Shown here: in pieces, positions 25,025-36,000 of the stretch | Position numbering within the stretch: the stretch's first letter is position 1 | Layout: each line of letters begins with the position of its first letter | Origin: Wolfiporia cocos | Taxonomy: Eukaryota; Basidiomycota; Agaricomycetes; Polyporales; Phaeolaceae | DNA: 64,000 nucleotides | Direction of reading: 5' to 3' | NCBI GenBank assembly: GCA_029448655.1 | Contig: JACCLO010000009.1 | Span: forward strand, 2,418,001-2,482,000 | Position numbers and translations under genes: made by a program | The notes under the pieces: model-generated | The model's input: the letters and a program-made list of their open reading frames with translations, nothing else | What the model was told of the DNA's origin: nothing | Databases searched by the model: none

Positions 25025-25813
25025 CGCCCCCCGCCCACTGTGGCATTCAGCCTATAGCTGCTATCGGGGTGGAGACTACAAACTCCTACTTCTCGGGTAC
25101 TTTCGATCTACTCTAATCTGCACCCATCACTTTTCGGTGATGCGCCAAGAAACGCCAAGGGGTTTTCTGCCCAAGGCCGGCAAGAAAGTGCAGCCTCCGA
25201 ATCCTCGTCCAGCCCCAGAGCTAATCCGGGATACCGGGGGACCGGGATCTATCCGCCTATGTGATGGGGCGTGTAAAAGTCTATAGTATAAGCCAAGTGG
25301 CGTAATGTACTGGCCGCTGTCTGGGCCCTTCAGCCGCTGGTTAGGCGCTGGGTTCTATGGTAACCGGGGGGACTGTAATGTCCGTACAGTCGGGCCGATA
25401 ATGGCCGTAACTAATCGCTCAGCTCCCTGGTAAACTGCCAGCGGGCCCCTTATCGTCTTTGATTATTTCACGACGGGTGCACGGTTTCGCTGGTGGGGTT
25501 GTAACCCAAAGCCTTGCCCAAGCATTGCGCGAGGGTGGCCCAGTAGCTTCAGAGACAACGGTGAGGAGGGGTCCCCTCACGCTGCTCGATGTACCCCCAG
25601 ATCCCAATACTCCTTGACCCTGGAGTGTACGGGTGTAAGACCTTGACCCTGGTCGTCGGGTATAGTTGCCCTTAACCCTGGTGCGGCGGGTGTAAGATCT
25701 ACAATGCCCGGATGACCGCAGTCAAACAAGGGCGAAAGAGAAATGCACGTTGCCCCTCGTGCGCCGGGGTTGGGGAGTGGTGAACACCTCCCCGGGGGTT
25801 GAGACTTGTCTTA
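25025..25813 (-). other. 5' leader of the 8-kb element, related to the leader of the 10-kb element
   Basis: This 0.8 kb next to the 5' LTR aligns by eye with 51755-52458: shared blocks include CGCCCACTGTGGC, GCCAAGAAACGC-AAGGGGTTTTC, CCTCGTCCAGCCCC and GGGATACCGGGGG. Two inverted repeats, 25561-25580 and 25772-25793, have counterparts in the other element with changes on both arms. A shared leader with no shared coding sequence is what a trans-mobilised derivative keeps (packaging and priming signals). Confidence 0.75.
25802..25812 (-). promoter_or_regulatory. Self-primer binding site of the 8-kb element
   Basis: In the RNA sense the site reads AAGACAAGTCT, one T after the LTR end. It is perfectly complementary to AGACTTGTCTT at 25906-25916 (minus strand), the predicted 5' end of the transcript. 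No usual tRNA 3'-end complement (starting TGG) is present. Confidence 0.75.
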
Positions 25814-26862
25814 TGACACAAGCGCAACCTTAAGACACACACCGGGGGAAGGTGGGTCGCATGAAAGCGCCTTCCTGGTCCGGGCATCTCAAGGCACAAA
25901 AGGCCAAGACAAGTCTGAGGTTTACGCTCAAGACTGTCCGGCATATATACTCCTAATCTATTTGTACATGTTTGTGTACGGTGGCTCAGAGGCCTCTACG
26001 TACTGGTATCTAACTGGCTATGAGCTATGTGCCGGTAATGGCATCGGAGCGCTGATGTCCATGGCGACGTAGCGTATAAGGGGCGGATCAGTAGAGTAGC
26101 CAATCTATCGGGTTCGATCAGTGGTTCTCGTCGATCGTGGGTGCGCCGGTAATGGCGGGGTTCTAAGTCCGTGATCGGGCGTGGTCTGCCACGATCGGGT
26201 ATGCGACCGGTGTTCCTCGTTGGTCGGGTGCATGCCAGTAATGGCGGGACGACCGTTGGTTCATCGGTCAGGGTTCTGCCGTCCCACGGGCAGGAATCTA
26301 TACAGGGTGTGGTCAGAGGACGCGTCAGGGGCCTCTGTTCCCGAAGTTACGGTACTGAGGGTCGATCGTTCACGGCCCGGGTTCCCAGAGGTCGCGGTAC
26401 TGGAGGGAAGCCGTAGCGTGGACTCGTAGACTAGGTCTATTGCCTGTAATGGGGAGTGTCCGTGCGGTGGGGACGCGGGGCGTTAGGTTTAGTATTCTGG
26501 GTCACGTGCGAGTGTAGACCGTGCCCCTAGTCGGCGTATAGCGTAGTGTGCGATGGGTAGCCTTTAGTTGTACAAGGTGTACCTGTCGTGCTATCGTAGC
26601 CTGTTGGGCTCTAGGGGCCGGCTCGTGACTCCGGGGTTTAGGGACTAGGCAGCGTATGTCTTGCTGCCGGGACTTGGACTGAGTTTAGGGTTAGACTGCT
26701 GGTGGCCTGCTAGTGCCCGTAGTGTCCTGTATAGCGGAGGGCTTCTACTAGCGTTGCCGTGGGATTCCAGCTGGGCTCGGATAGAGTGCTGTAGCCTGCA
26801 TATGGCGTGAATGGGGTGTCAACCTAGGATGTTCTACTAGGCTTTGAAATTGGCTTGTGACA
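25814..26862 (-). repeat. 5' LTR of the 8-kb element
   Basis: 1,049 bp, direct repeat of 18885-19933. On the minus strand a TATATA box at 25943-25949 sits about 30 nt before the 25916 end of the AGACTTGTCTT segment, placing the likely transcription start there. Confidence 0.92.
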
Positions 26863-27263
26863 GTAGTTCTGTGTGCAGAGATAATGTCCACATTGGTAAG
26901 ACAATCATAAGAAGAGACGAGAGAGAAGTAATATGGATCGGACAGCTGGAGTCTGTATACGTAGACAGCAGTGAGGTATCATGCAGAGCAAGGGGGGCGA
27001 TGCAGTATGGAGGGAGGAATGGGAGTGCGGGATGTCTAATTTACATTTTCAGGCATAATTCAACTACTGTGAAACTTCAAAAATGCTTGCAGAGAGTTGC
27101 GATGGGTCGAGAGCGGAGAGCATGCAGGGCGGACGTCTTGTCTCATCTTGGTGTTCGCGGTGTGGGTATCTATCGTTGCGATCTGCGCGGGCTCACACGA
27201 AGCTGAACTTGATGTTGGAGTTTATCTTGACGGAAATGCACTCGGAAGCGTTGCAGAGTCTAC
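26863..27263. other. Intergenic region right of the 8-kb element
   Basis: Begins with the 5-bp target duplication GTAGT. The rest is the 3' flank of the small heat-shock gene. No gene recognised. Confidence 0.5.
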
Positions 27264-28476
27264 TCAAGCGATCTCTATGTCGGTGCTCACGTCTTGCGGC
27301 GGCGCGGCAACGCCGGCGTTCTGCATGGGCACTGTCACAGTCAAAAGGCCGTCCTCCATCGAGGCGCGCACGTCCGCGGCCTGTCCGAACGACAAACGCA
27401 TCAGCACCAGCACACCTCGAGCGACATTGGCGCGCCACGCACCGTCGTGCCGAACGGGACGGCCACGCTCCCCGCGAACGCGCCGCACTTGCGCTGGCGC
27501 ACGACGGGCCCGCGCTCCTGCACGAGCCGCGGCCGCGACACGCCCGCGACGACGAGCTGCAGCGCGCGGCTGACGGGGCACGCCGCGAGCCGCACGCGCA
27601 CGTCCGCCCTCTTCACGCCCGGCAGCTCGAACACGGCGACGAGCACGCCCGCGTCCGTGTCGAGCTGCACGTCCGTCGCGATCTTGTACACTCTGCGCGG
27701 CGCGTGTGCGCTGTGCGCGCGTCGACGTCAGCTGCGCGTCCGGCGTGCAAAAGGCGGGGAAGGGGCGCGCACCTCGCGTCCGCAGCGCCGTATGTATCGG
27801 TGCCTGGCTCAATCGTGCTCACGTATCTGTCGCTCCACGTACTCATCGCGGGGCATGCGACCATCAGCGCGGACGCGACCGCCGCGGCGGAACTGCCGGC
27901 GGCGCTGCTGCTCGAATGTGAGTGCACCGCCTGGGGAGATGCAGCAGCGGAGGAGGCCTCCGAAGCAGCCTGCCGCGCCTGCATGCGCGGAGTCACTCTC
28001 GCTCCCGTCTGCGGGCGCTGATACGGCTTTGCACTGCGTGCGCTACGCCGTGCGAGCGGCGAGCTCTGCGTCGGCGAGCTGGAGCCCGCGGCCGCGGCCG
28101 CAGGCGAGCCAGAGCCCGCCCGCGCGGCGGAGGGCGAGGGCGTGCCGGCGAGCTGCCCGTGCGCGCCGCCCGCGCTCCCCGCACCCGACGAGTCTGAGCG
28201 CGCCTCGTCGCCAGGCGAGGCGCGCTCAAAGTCGTCGGAGGTCATGTTATCGAACCGGAACATCGGGTGACTTGAGGCACGCTCTTGCAGCACGATCGTG
28301 GGCAGCTGCTCGTAGTTGTCCTGCGCGACGACGTGCAGTTGGAGTGCGCTTGGGCTTGTGTCTGCGAGCTCGTGGAACTGTTGCGCAGCGAACGGCGGGG
28401 AGTCCATCTCCCATGGGTACACTCGCGGCGTTGCCGTGTTGGAAAACTCGAGCTGGGTCTGGTAGGAGAAAGCCAT
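27264..28476 (-). CDS. Small heat-shock protein (Hsp20/alpha-crystallin domain) with long N-terminal region
   Basis: Three exons on the minus strand, 27773-28476, 27443-27692 and 27264-27380, join in frame to 356 residues. ATP-independent chaperone of the Hsp20 family. The C-terminal third is the alpha-crystallin domain: IATDVQLDTDAGVLVAVFEL, then PGVKRADVRVRL, LVVAGVSRPRL, GAFAGSVAVPFGTT, and ADVRASMEDGLLTVTVP, the last being the family's A-x-x-x-n-GVL-x-v-x-x-P type motif with Leu-Leu in place of Val-Leu. The first 230 residues are a low-complexity Ser/Ala/Gly/Pro-rich region, much longer than in typical 17-25 kDa members. I chose ATG 28476 over an upstream in-frame ATG (28599) because a TATATAAG-type TATA box lies between them. 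GC content is very high. Confidence 0.85.
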
Positions 28477-28519
28477 GTTTTGCGGATGGGAGCGATGCTG
28501 CAGCAGACTCGGGCGACGC

Positions 28520-28528
28520 GTATATAAG
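28520..28528 (-). promoter_or_regulatory. TATA box of the small heat-shock gene
   Basis: CTTATATAC on the minus strand inside a GC-rich context (GCGACG...CGTCGC flank it), about 45 bp before the chosen ATG, implying a short leader. I did not find a clean heat-shock element. Confidence 0.65.
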
Positions 28529-29039
28529 CGTCGCCGCCAAGCGTGGAGCGGCTGAAAGCGGCGATGTGACTCGTGCTGCTCGGAACTCGGGAATGCCATA
28601 TAGGGAAACGGCGGCGGTGCGGCGCTGCCCGCCCTTCCTGATCTGGCAAGGCGGTGATCAGCGCGCTCGGCGTGCCGCGCATGCCGTCGGGCACGGGGCG
28701 CTCTCGACCGCCGCTAATCGCCTCGTGTTGTGGTTCGCGACTTCTGCTGCGCATCCGCACGGGCAATGCAGTGATCCATCAGTCCTTGAGGCAGCGAAGT
28801 CAGGAAAGTGGCAATAGGACTTCGGTTCTGCAGAGCTCAATGATTGCTGTCTCGGCAGTCATCCACTTGATCAGTGGACATGTCTGAAGGATAAGATATC
28901 CCTCATACAATTCTGTGCACAAAATCTGAAGCCAATCGCAGAGGACTGAGCCAGTGTCTCAGCGTCTCAAGGAGTGATGGTGCCTCGAGGACCAATGTAG
29001 TAGGGCGCGCGACGCCTGCGTACAGATACAGCACTGCTA
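28529..29039. other. Upstream region of the heat-shock gene and 3' flank of NAA15
   Basis: No gene recognised. The stretch should carry the heat-shock gene's regulatory sites, but no canonical triplet GAA/TTC array is obvious. Confidence 0.45.
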
Positions 29040-32000
29040 CTAACCGACGACCTCCACCTTGTCCGCGCCACCCGTCACTGCAGCAGACTCCGCCGCGTTC
29101 CATCGCAGCGCAGTCTTCTCCGCCGGCGACTTGAACACCGTCGACAGCTCGAACCGCGCATCGCAAGCGGACCTAAACTCGTCTGCCCTCGGCGAGCCGA
29201 TCTCGTCCAGGAACTCAGAGATCCGCAGAGCGCCCTGGCCGAGCTTGTCAGCGACGCGCCCGCCCAAGGAAGTCGGCACGCTCACCCTGATGTCCAGCTG
29301 CACCTCGGGATTGAAGACGCCAAAGAGCGCACCCTCGACTTCCTCTCGCGGCGCCTGCAGGAGATGGGAGATCCGCGCAGATGCGAAGATCGCAAGGGGA
29401 TTCGCAGGGTGTCGCTGGAGGTACTGCGAGCTGAAGTGTTCCAGGGAGACCCCCTCAGGGAGGAGCTCGGACACCGCCGCCGTCACGACAGGCCCGATGG
29501 GCGCCGGCGGGGGCTGTGGCGCGGACGAGACTGCGGAGGCGGTGCGTCAGCGGGCGCATACTGCAAATCTTCGTTCGCGTACTGGTTCGCCGGAGGTGCG
29601 CGATCCTGACATGCAGCTCCGGGTGCTCGCCATCGAGCGCGCGCGCCGCGTTGAGCGCCCTCACCGCCTGCAGATACTTCCCTGTGCACAGCGGTCAGCC
29701 TGCTGTCCGAATCCCAGCGCCCCGCCCACGCACTTCGCCGCACCGCAACATCATATGTCGCTATCCACCCGTCGACGCTCGGCTTGGCGAGCGTGCTCAG
29801 CGGCGCGAGCCACCTTGCGGCCTTCTCGAGCGGGTCGGGCGACTGCAGCAGCTTCGCCCCGTCCGGATCGTCGTCCTTCGCCGCGGGGGGCTCCAGGCCC
29901 TTGTCCTCGTTCGCATTTGACGTTGCGGCAGCTGCCCGAGGACTTGCATGTCAGTAAGGGATCAGCATGCCTCCCCGAGGCGGCGACGCGAACCTTTTTG
30001 GGACTCCTCCTGCACCTTCTTCTCTGCCTTTTTCGCCTTTTTCTTCGCCTTCTTCTCAGCTCCGGTCAGATTAGCTGCTCTCCATCATTACGTCGATGGA
30101 CAGCTGCATGATAGATCGAAACAGACCTGAAGATCCCACTCTGGAAGCTATTGATGGATCGTCGTGCAGCCTGACATAGATCTAGCAGGGGACCGGTGCT
30201 ATTTGTGAGCGAGCTACAGCACGGGCCGTGTACGGTACGAACTTGTGATGCAGTGATGGCGGCGTGGACGTAAGCCGGATGAGACCTGAGGCGATCTTCC
30301 CATTTCACAAGGCTATCGCACCGCGTCAGCAGCCACATCCAACAGGTGCACCACGCAACCTACTCGATATACACGTTCAGCGTAAACTTGCGCAGCGAAT
30401 AGCCATGGAAGTCGAACTGGTCGTCCTCGAGCTCGTCAAACACCTGCAACAGCGACGGCAAGCATAAACGTCCGCGCACGACATCACCGAGAGCACGCGC
30501 ACGCGGTGTCCCTGCACACGGGTACGGCTCCAACGGGCGCACGGACCTTTTGTATGGCGGTGTACCGCTTCAGCGCCATGCCCAGGTTGCCCTTGCGCAG
30601 GTACGCGTCCGCCTCCTCTGTCAGGTACAGCAGCGACTGCATGTCCTCTAGGTCCGCGCCGGGGCTCGGCGCATCTTTCTATCCCAGCCCGAGATGCGTC
30701 GATCAGTGCGCGGTGAGCGAGAACAGATCGGTCGGTGACAGCGATCGCATACCTTGGTGAACAGGCCAAGGATCTCGCTCGCCTCGTCGATCATCCCTAC
30801 GCGCAGCCGGTACTTGGCGCATTTCGTGTTGAGGAACCGATCCTGCAGGTCGAGCACGCGCGCCTCGTCCAGACATCGCGCCGCGCCGTGCGGGTCCCCA
30901 CTCCGCTTGAGCACCCGACCCTTGAACATGAGCAGCTCGGGAAGCGTCGGCGTGTGCGCCAGCGCCGTCTCGAGCAGCTCCAGCGCGCGCGCGTGCTGCG
31001 ATAGGTACGAGTAGTGTTGCGCGAGGAAGTACAGCGTCCAAAGGTATGTCGTCGGCTCGGCGTCGGCTGCGCCGGAGGGTACCGCTGTTGTCGCGGCGAG
31101 CTTCTCGCGCAGCGCCTCGACGAGGTCTTCGATCGTTTGTCGTTTGGCTGAGTCCTGGTAGAGGGATTTGATGTCGGCAAAGAGGGACGGAATGCCTTTT
31201 TCGAAGCCCGCTAGGAGGTAGGGCTCGGCGAGCTCCTTGAACTCGTCACCTTCGGCGCCCCGGTGAGCTTGCAAGCTGAGACCAACATGGTAGAAACGGT
31301 ATGCACACCATGCGCGAGGTTCAGGGCCAGCCGGCGCGGAGCGCCCGCCTTGGGTATCTGGCTCGTAAAGTCCTTCAAGATCTGCAAGGCCTGACCGCGG
31401 TTCTCGTCCGTGAGAGCGTCTGCGCCGCGGGGTTTGAGCTGGTGAACGCCACATTGCCGCGATCTATACATACCAAGATTGATACCACGATGGGAGAGGA
31501 ACCCTCGGTAGTAGTCGTGACTATCGGGGTTCTGCTCGATCAGGGCCTGCCATGTGTGTACTGCGTCATCCTGGCCGAGCTTGGACAGCAGGCGCGCTGC
31601 ATCCAGCATGATTTAGACGGACGATGGCAGACACGGCCGCGCAGACCTACCGCGGAACTCCATGATGGCGATGCGGTCCACGATCGCACGCGATTTGGCG
31701 CTGTCATCGAGCAGGGCGAGCGCGTCGGCAAGCGCGCCCGTCTCCTCGAGGAGGCGGACGTGGTAGAGGAGCACCTCGGAGTGTTCGACGTCGTAGTCTG
31801 GAACGTTCTGCAGACCATGGGCGGGCGTCACGGGCGCACGGCGGGCGGACGCACCTTGAGCGTAGCCTCGTACTGCGCCAGGACGCGGCACGCGTCCGTG
31901 GGCTCGCCGTTGAGGTGGTACGCGACTGCGAGCGCGACCCAGTTCTGCCGAACGGTCGGCCGGATGCGAAGCAGCGTGTGGCGCGTCTCGACGAGCGCGT

Positions 32001-32509
32001 CAAACGTGCGCAGCTGCGTCTGCAGATGCGCGGCGTCGCGCAGGATGTTGAGGTTCTCCTGCATGCCGCTCGTCTCTCAGTCGCGGGAGCGCGGCGCGCG
32101 GCGGCTCACCTTGTCGAAGCGCAACGCCTGGCCGTACGACTTGAGCGCCTCCTCGTAGTTCTTCTCGCCCTTTTGGATGAGGCCGAAGACGTGCCAGCAT
32201 ATGTGCGAGGTGAGGTCGAGGCGGATGCCCTTCTTGACGAACTCGAGGCCCTCCTCGCGGCGGCCCATGTGGGTGAGGATGAGCCCCTTCATGCAGAGAG
32301 TCTCTGTACGTAGACAGCTGCGTCGGTGGAGGTCCTCGCAGCGAGGCGGCGCGCGTACCTCCGTGCTCGGGGAACTTTTTGAGGATCTGGTCGGCGGTCT
32401 TGAGGCCCTTCTTGAGCTGCCGTGTCTCGTAGAGATTGAGGACTTCCTTGAAAAGCGAGCCCTCCTTGGACGGCAGCGCTCGCTTTGCGGGTATGGCGGC
32501 GGGAGGCAT
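29040..32509 (-). CDS. NAA15: N-terminal acetyltransferase A auxiliary subunit (NatA, Naa15/Nat1)
   Basis: Multi-exon minus-strand gene from MPPAAIPAKRALPSKEGSLFKEV at 32509 to a C-terminus ending DKVEVVG. Naa15 is the TPR scaffold that holds the catalytic Naa10 on the ribosome for N-terminal acetylation of nascent chains. Diagnostic blocks in order: LYETRQLKKGLKTADQIL, KFPEHGGT, CMKGLILTHMGRREEGLEFV, then HICWHVFGLIQKGEKNYEEA, LRFDK, ENLNILRDAAHLQTQLR, NWVALAVAYHLNGEP, YDVEHSEVLLYHVRLLEETG, a central block with PSLFADIKSLY and YLWTLYFLAQHYSYLSQHARAL, RFLNTKCAKYRLRVG, YLRKGNLGMALKRYTAI, FDELEDDQFDFHGYSLRK. A Lys-rich, Lys/Ala-rich stretch near 29990-30060 follows, as in the family. The order and spacing match the whole-length protein, so the gene looks intact. 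It is divergent from PDS5 with 492 bp between start codons. Confidence 0.92.
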
Positions 32510-33001
32510 AGTGGATGCGCGAACGTCGACGGAGACGATGAGCGTGCGCGGCGAGGGACCTGGCAGGCGCGCGTGTGGCTGAGGCTTAGGTAATCACGCT
32601 GCGAACGCGTGCGCTTTGAGTCGCGACGGCGCGCAACTCTCCTCCCCGCCGTGCGCTGCGACCGGATCGTCCTGGGCGACATACTCCTCACTGGCGTGCC
32701 CTGGCGCGAAACCTGATACCTCTCTTGCTCAGCGCGCTGTTCTGGCAGAGAGACCCTGCTTCTCGCGCGTGTCGTCCACCTACCTCTTTGGCCGCCGGCC
32801 TTGCTCGCGCTCGACAACCGAGAGTTCAACGCGCCGTTCGCGGAATCAGCGCGATTTTGTATCTTTCTAGAGTCTAGGAAACGTCTGCTGCCCCAATACG
32901 CTTCCGTGCGCCCCTCGAATTCGAATCCCACACGACACATCGCGAGCCACACCTGACCTAACCACTGTCATCTTCCCTGACTGCTAAGCTAACACGCCGC
33001 A
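32510..33001. promoter_or_regulatory. Shared divergent promoter region of NAA15 and PDS5
   Basis: 492 bp separate two start codons on opposite strands. No TATA box is evident on either side; CT-rich stretches precede both starts, as is usual for fungal housekeeping genes. Confidence 0.6.
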
Positions 33002-36000
33002 ATGGTCGCTCAAACACGCGCCGGCGGCCAGCCCGCACCTCGCCGTCTAAAGTTCCACGACAAGCTCGTCGGGAAGGGCCTCGCGACCGACGCGCTGCAG
33101 AAGAAGCTCAAGGCGCTGCACAGCGAGCTCGCGGAGATGGACCAGGAGAACGTCGACGTGAGCTCGCTGGCAGGCGTGCGCAAAGAGCTCATCAGCACGT
33201 CGATCCTCATGCACAAGGACCGCGGCGTGAAGGCGTACGCCGCGTGCTGCCTTGCCGACTTACTGCGGCTGTACGCGCCCGACGCGCCGTATACGCACAA
33301 TGAGCTGCGCGACATCTTCCAATTCTTCTTCCGCCAGCTGGTGAACGGATTAAAGGGTACGGACGCGCCGTACTACAACGAGTACTTTCACTTGCTCGAG
33401 AGCTTGTCGACCGTCAAAAGTGTCGTACTCGTGTGCGACCTCCCGAATGCGGACGAGCTGATGACCGAAATCTTCCGCGACCTCTTTGGAATGGTTCGAC
33501 GCGAACTTGCGAAGAAGATTGAGCTCTTCTTGGCCGATATCTTGATTGCGATCATTGACGAGTGCCACAGCTTGCCTTCGGACATGCTGGAGTCCATCAT
33601 GGCACAGTTCATGGACAAGAACACGGTGAGTGCCTTCTCCTGACTCTATCCGTACTGCAGCGATGCGTGTCGTTGCTACGCGGCGGCACATGAGGACACA
33701 TTGCGACAACAGACATAGTTGTTCCTCGTTAGAACAGCCGTTTGGGTCGTTTTCCATATTCATCGTTACGCGCACAACTTCCCTTAATTCACTCCATCAC
33801 CTAGATGACAACGTCCAATACAGTTTCTTATGTGTTATGCTCTGTCACCAGTTACAACATGATACTGATAACCGCATAGAAAATGGATCAGCCAGCTTAC
33901 CGGCTTGCAGTCCAAGTGTGCAATGCCACTTCCGATAAGCTGCAGCGGCATGTGTGTCAGTATTTCACCGACATCATCGTCTCCCATTCGCGCGACGAGG
34001 AGTTCGAGGAGGTTCGCACAGCACACGAACTGATCAAACAACTGAACCGGTCATGTCCGTCCCTCCTGCACAACGTCGTCCCCCAGCTCGAAGAAGAGCT
34101 GCGAGTCGAGGAGACCCAGATCCGAATCATGGCAACGCAGGTACTCGGCGAGATGTTCGCAGACAAGGGCGGAGCAGACTTCGTCCGAAAATATCCCACA
34201 ACATGGAACGTATGGCTTCTGCGGAAGAACGACAAGAGCGCAGCCGTTCGCCTGGCATTCGTGGAGGCAGCGAAGGGCGTGCTCGTCAATCTATCGGAGC
34301 AGCGCGAGGCTGTCGAGGAGGCTTTACATACGAAGCTGTTCGACCCGGACGAGAAGATCCGCGCAGCGGTATGCAAGATGTACTCGCAGCTCGACTACGA
34401 GACGGCGCTGCATCATGTGACGGAGAAACAGCTGCGGGCCGTCTCTGGTCGCGGTATGGACAAGAAGGTACGTGCTGCCATCTTGCGGTGAACAACACGG
34501 CCCACCTCTGGCTTCAGCACGGTGTAAGGCATGAAGCCATGAACGCAGTTGGCCGCTTGTACAGCCTCGCATACCCGGAAATGTGAGTGAGTAGATGGCG
34601 CGACGACTCCTTCATTCATTGGGATTTTGCTCAGCGAGAATAACGACCCTCTTGCCATCGCTCAATTTGCCTGGATACCGCAAGATATCCTTCATATGGT
34701 GGCGGCTACACTAGAAGTCAAGTTAGTGAGCGGATCGGTCGTGCAATGTTTTTGCCGACTTCAACTCATCTCCACAGATCTGTGGCGGAGCAAGTACTTT
34801 GTGATTATATTCTGCCATTCCCCACGCCACCTGCAAGCTCGTCATCCAAGGGAAGCGATGTGGACGAAGCTGCATGGACGGATCGTCTCCTCAGCGTCAT
34901 GAGACACTTGGACGAGCCCGCGGTCAACACCTTGTTGAGCCTATCCGGCTTGAAAGGAATGTGAGTGTGCACTGAGTACTCTGGATCTTGTGGTGATTTT
35001 CTATCACAAATTTGTCGCTCACGATAACGCCACGACAGGACTCGGCCAATTACCGAGAGGTACTTGCAGTGCTGCATTGACCACAATGTGAGCCCCAGCT
35101 GTTGCACAGGTGTATTGGTCGTGACGCAATTGAGGGCAGGGCGGTATCATCGATGACGACGAGGCCAAAATTGTTGCGAAGTTGGAACTCTCCATAAAAC
35201 GCGTGGCGGGTGAGTCTTGGCTAGTCTCAGAACTGACTATTGTGAAGAGCTGATAGTGATGTGCATCTCATGGGATAGGTACACTCCCTGATACGCAGAA
35301 GGCTGCGGAGGACTTGAATGCATTCGCTAGACTCAACGAGAATAGGTTGTATAAGCTCCTCAAGACATGCATGGACACCCAAGTCGACCTCAAGAGTCTT
35401 GTCAAATCGACGGTACGTCCAATTATCACAACCATCATTCATCATCACTCACAATGTCCCGAAGAACGAATTCCTTCGTCGACTGGAGCAGTCTTCTTCA
35501 TCGCTTGTCCCAACCTTTGCTATATTTCTCCGCCGCGCAAGCCTGCGTATCGTCAACCAGTCTTCCATACCCACGCTAATCAAGCGCGTAGCCAAGGGTG
35601 ACTCCTCAGGAGACGGCACGAGCTCAAGTACCGCCGACCTTACCTCGCACAATGCGCGACTATGGTTGAAGTACATCTCTAAACACTGTCCAGCACTGTT
35701 CAAGCTGCACATCGGCGAGTTGACCAAGTCAATCGCGGATGAGAGAAATAATAGGCTAGTCGAGATATGCCTCCAGGCACTCGCCGCCGTGGCAGGCTGG
35801 GATAGCCAACTTGCGCCTACGGATAAGTATGTGGGCTTGCTGACTATTTCCACGTACAGTATAGCACTGATACCATGCGAATAGGCGCACGATCGACAGG
35901 GTGTCGCGCCTCGCGACGAGTGCGGACCGTCGTCATGCAAAGTTCGCAGCACGGTTGCTAGCAAGTTCCACAGAATATGAAGAGACCTGTAACGGGATTG

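Larger units (their letters stand above)
18885..26862 (-). mobile_element. Coding-poor LTR retrotransposon (LARD-like), minus orientation, TSD GTAGT
   Basis: Two 1,049-bp direct repeats (18885-19933 and 25814-26862) begin TGACAC and end GTGACA, and the element is bounded by a perfect 5-bp duplication GTAGT (18880-18884 and 26863-26867). The polypurine tract next to the left LTR and the primer site next to the right LTR show that it reads on the minus strand. The 5,880-bp interior has no open frame above about 152 codons on either strand and none with gag, protease, RT or integrase motifs. The LTRs looked identical over all stretches I compared, so insertion is recent although the element encodes nothing. 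It is therefore a large non-autonomous derivative moved in trans. Its leader resembles that of the coding element at 42.8-52.8 kb. Confidence 0.92.

Noticed and set aside
27294..28817. 507-codon plus-strand open frame
   Set aside because: It is the antisense of the small heat-shock gene; the Arg-rich translation is typical of a GC-rich shadow frame.
31301..32158. 285-codon plus-strand open frame
   Set aside because: It lies antisense to NAA15 exons with diagnostic TPR blocks on the other strand.
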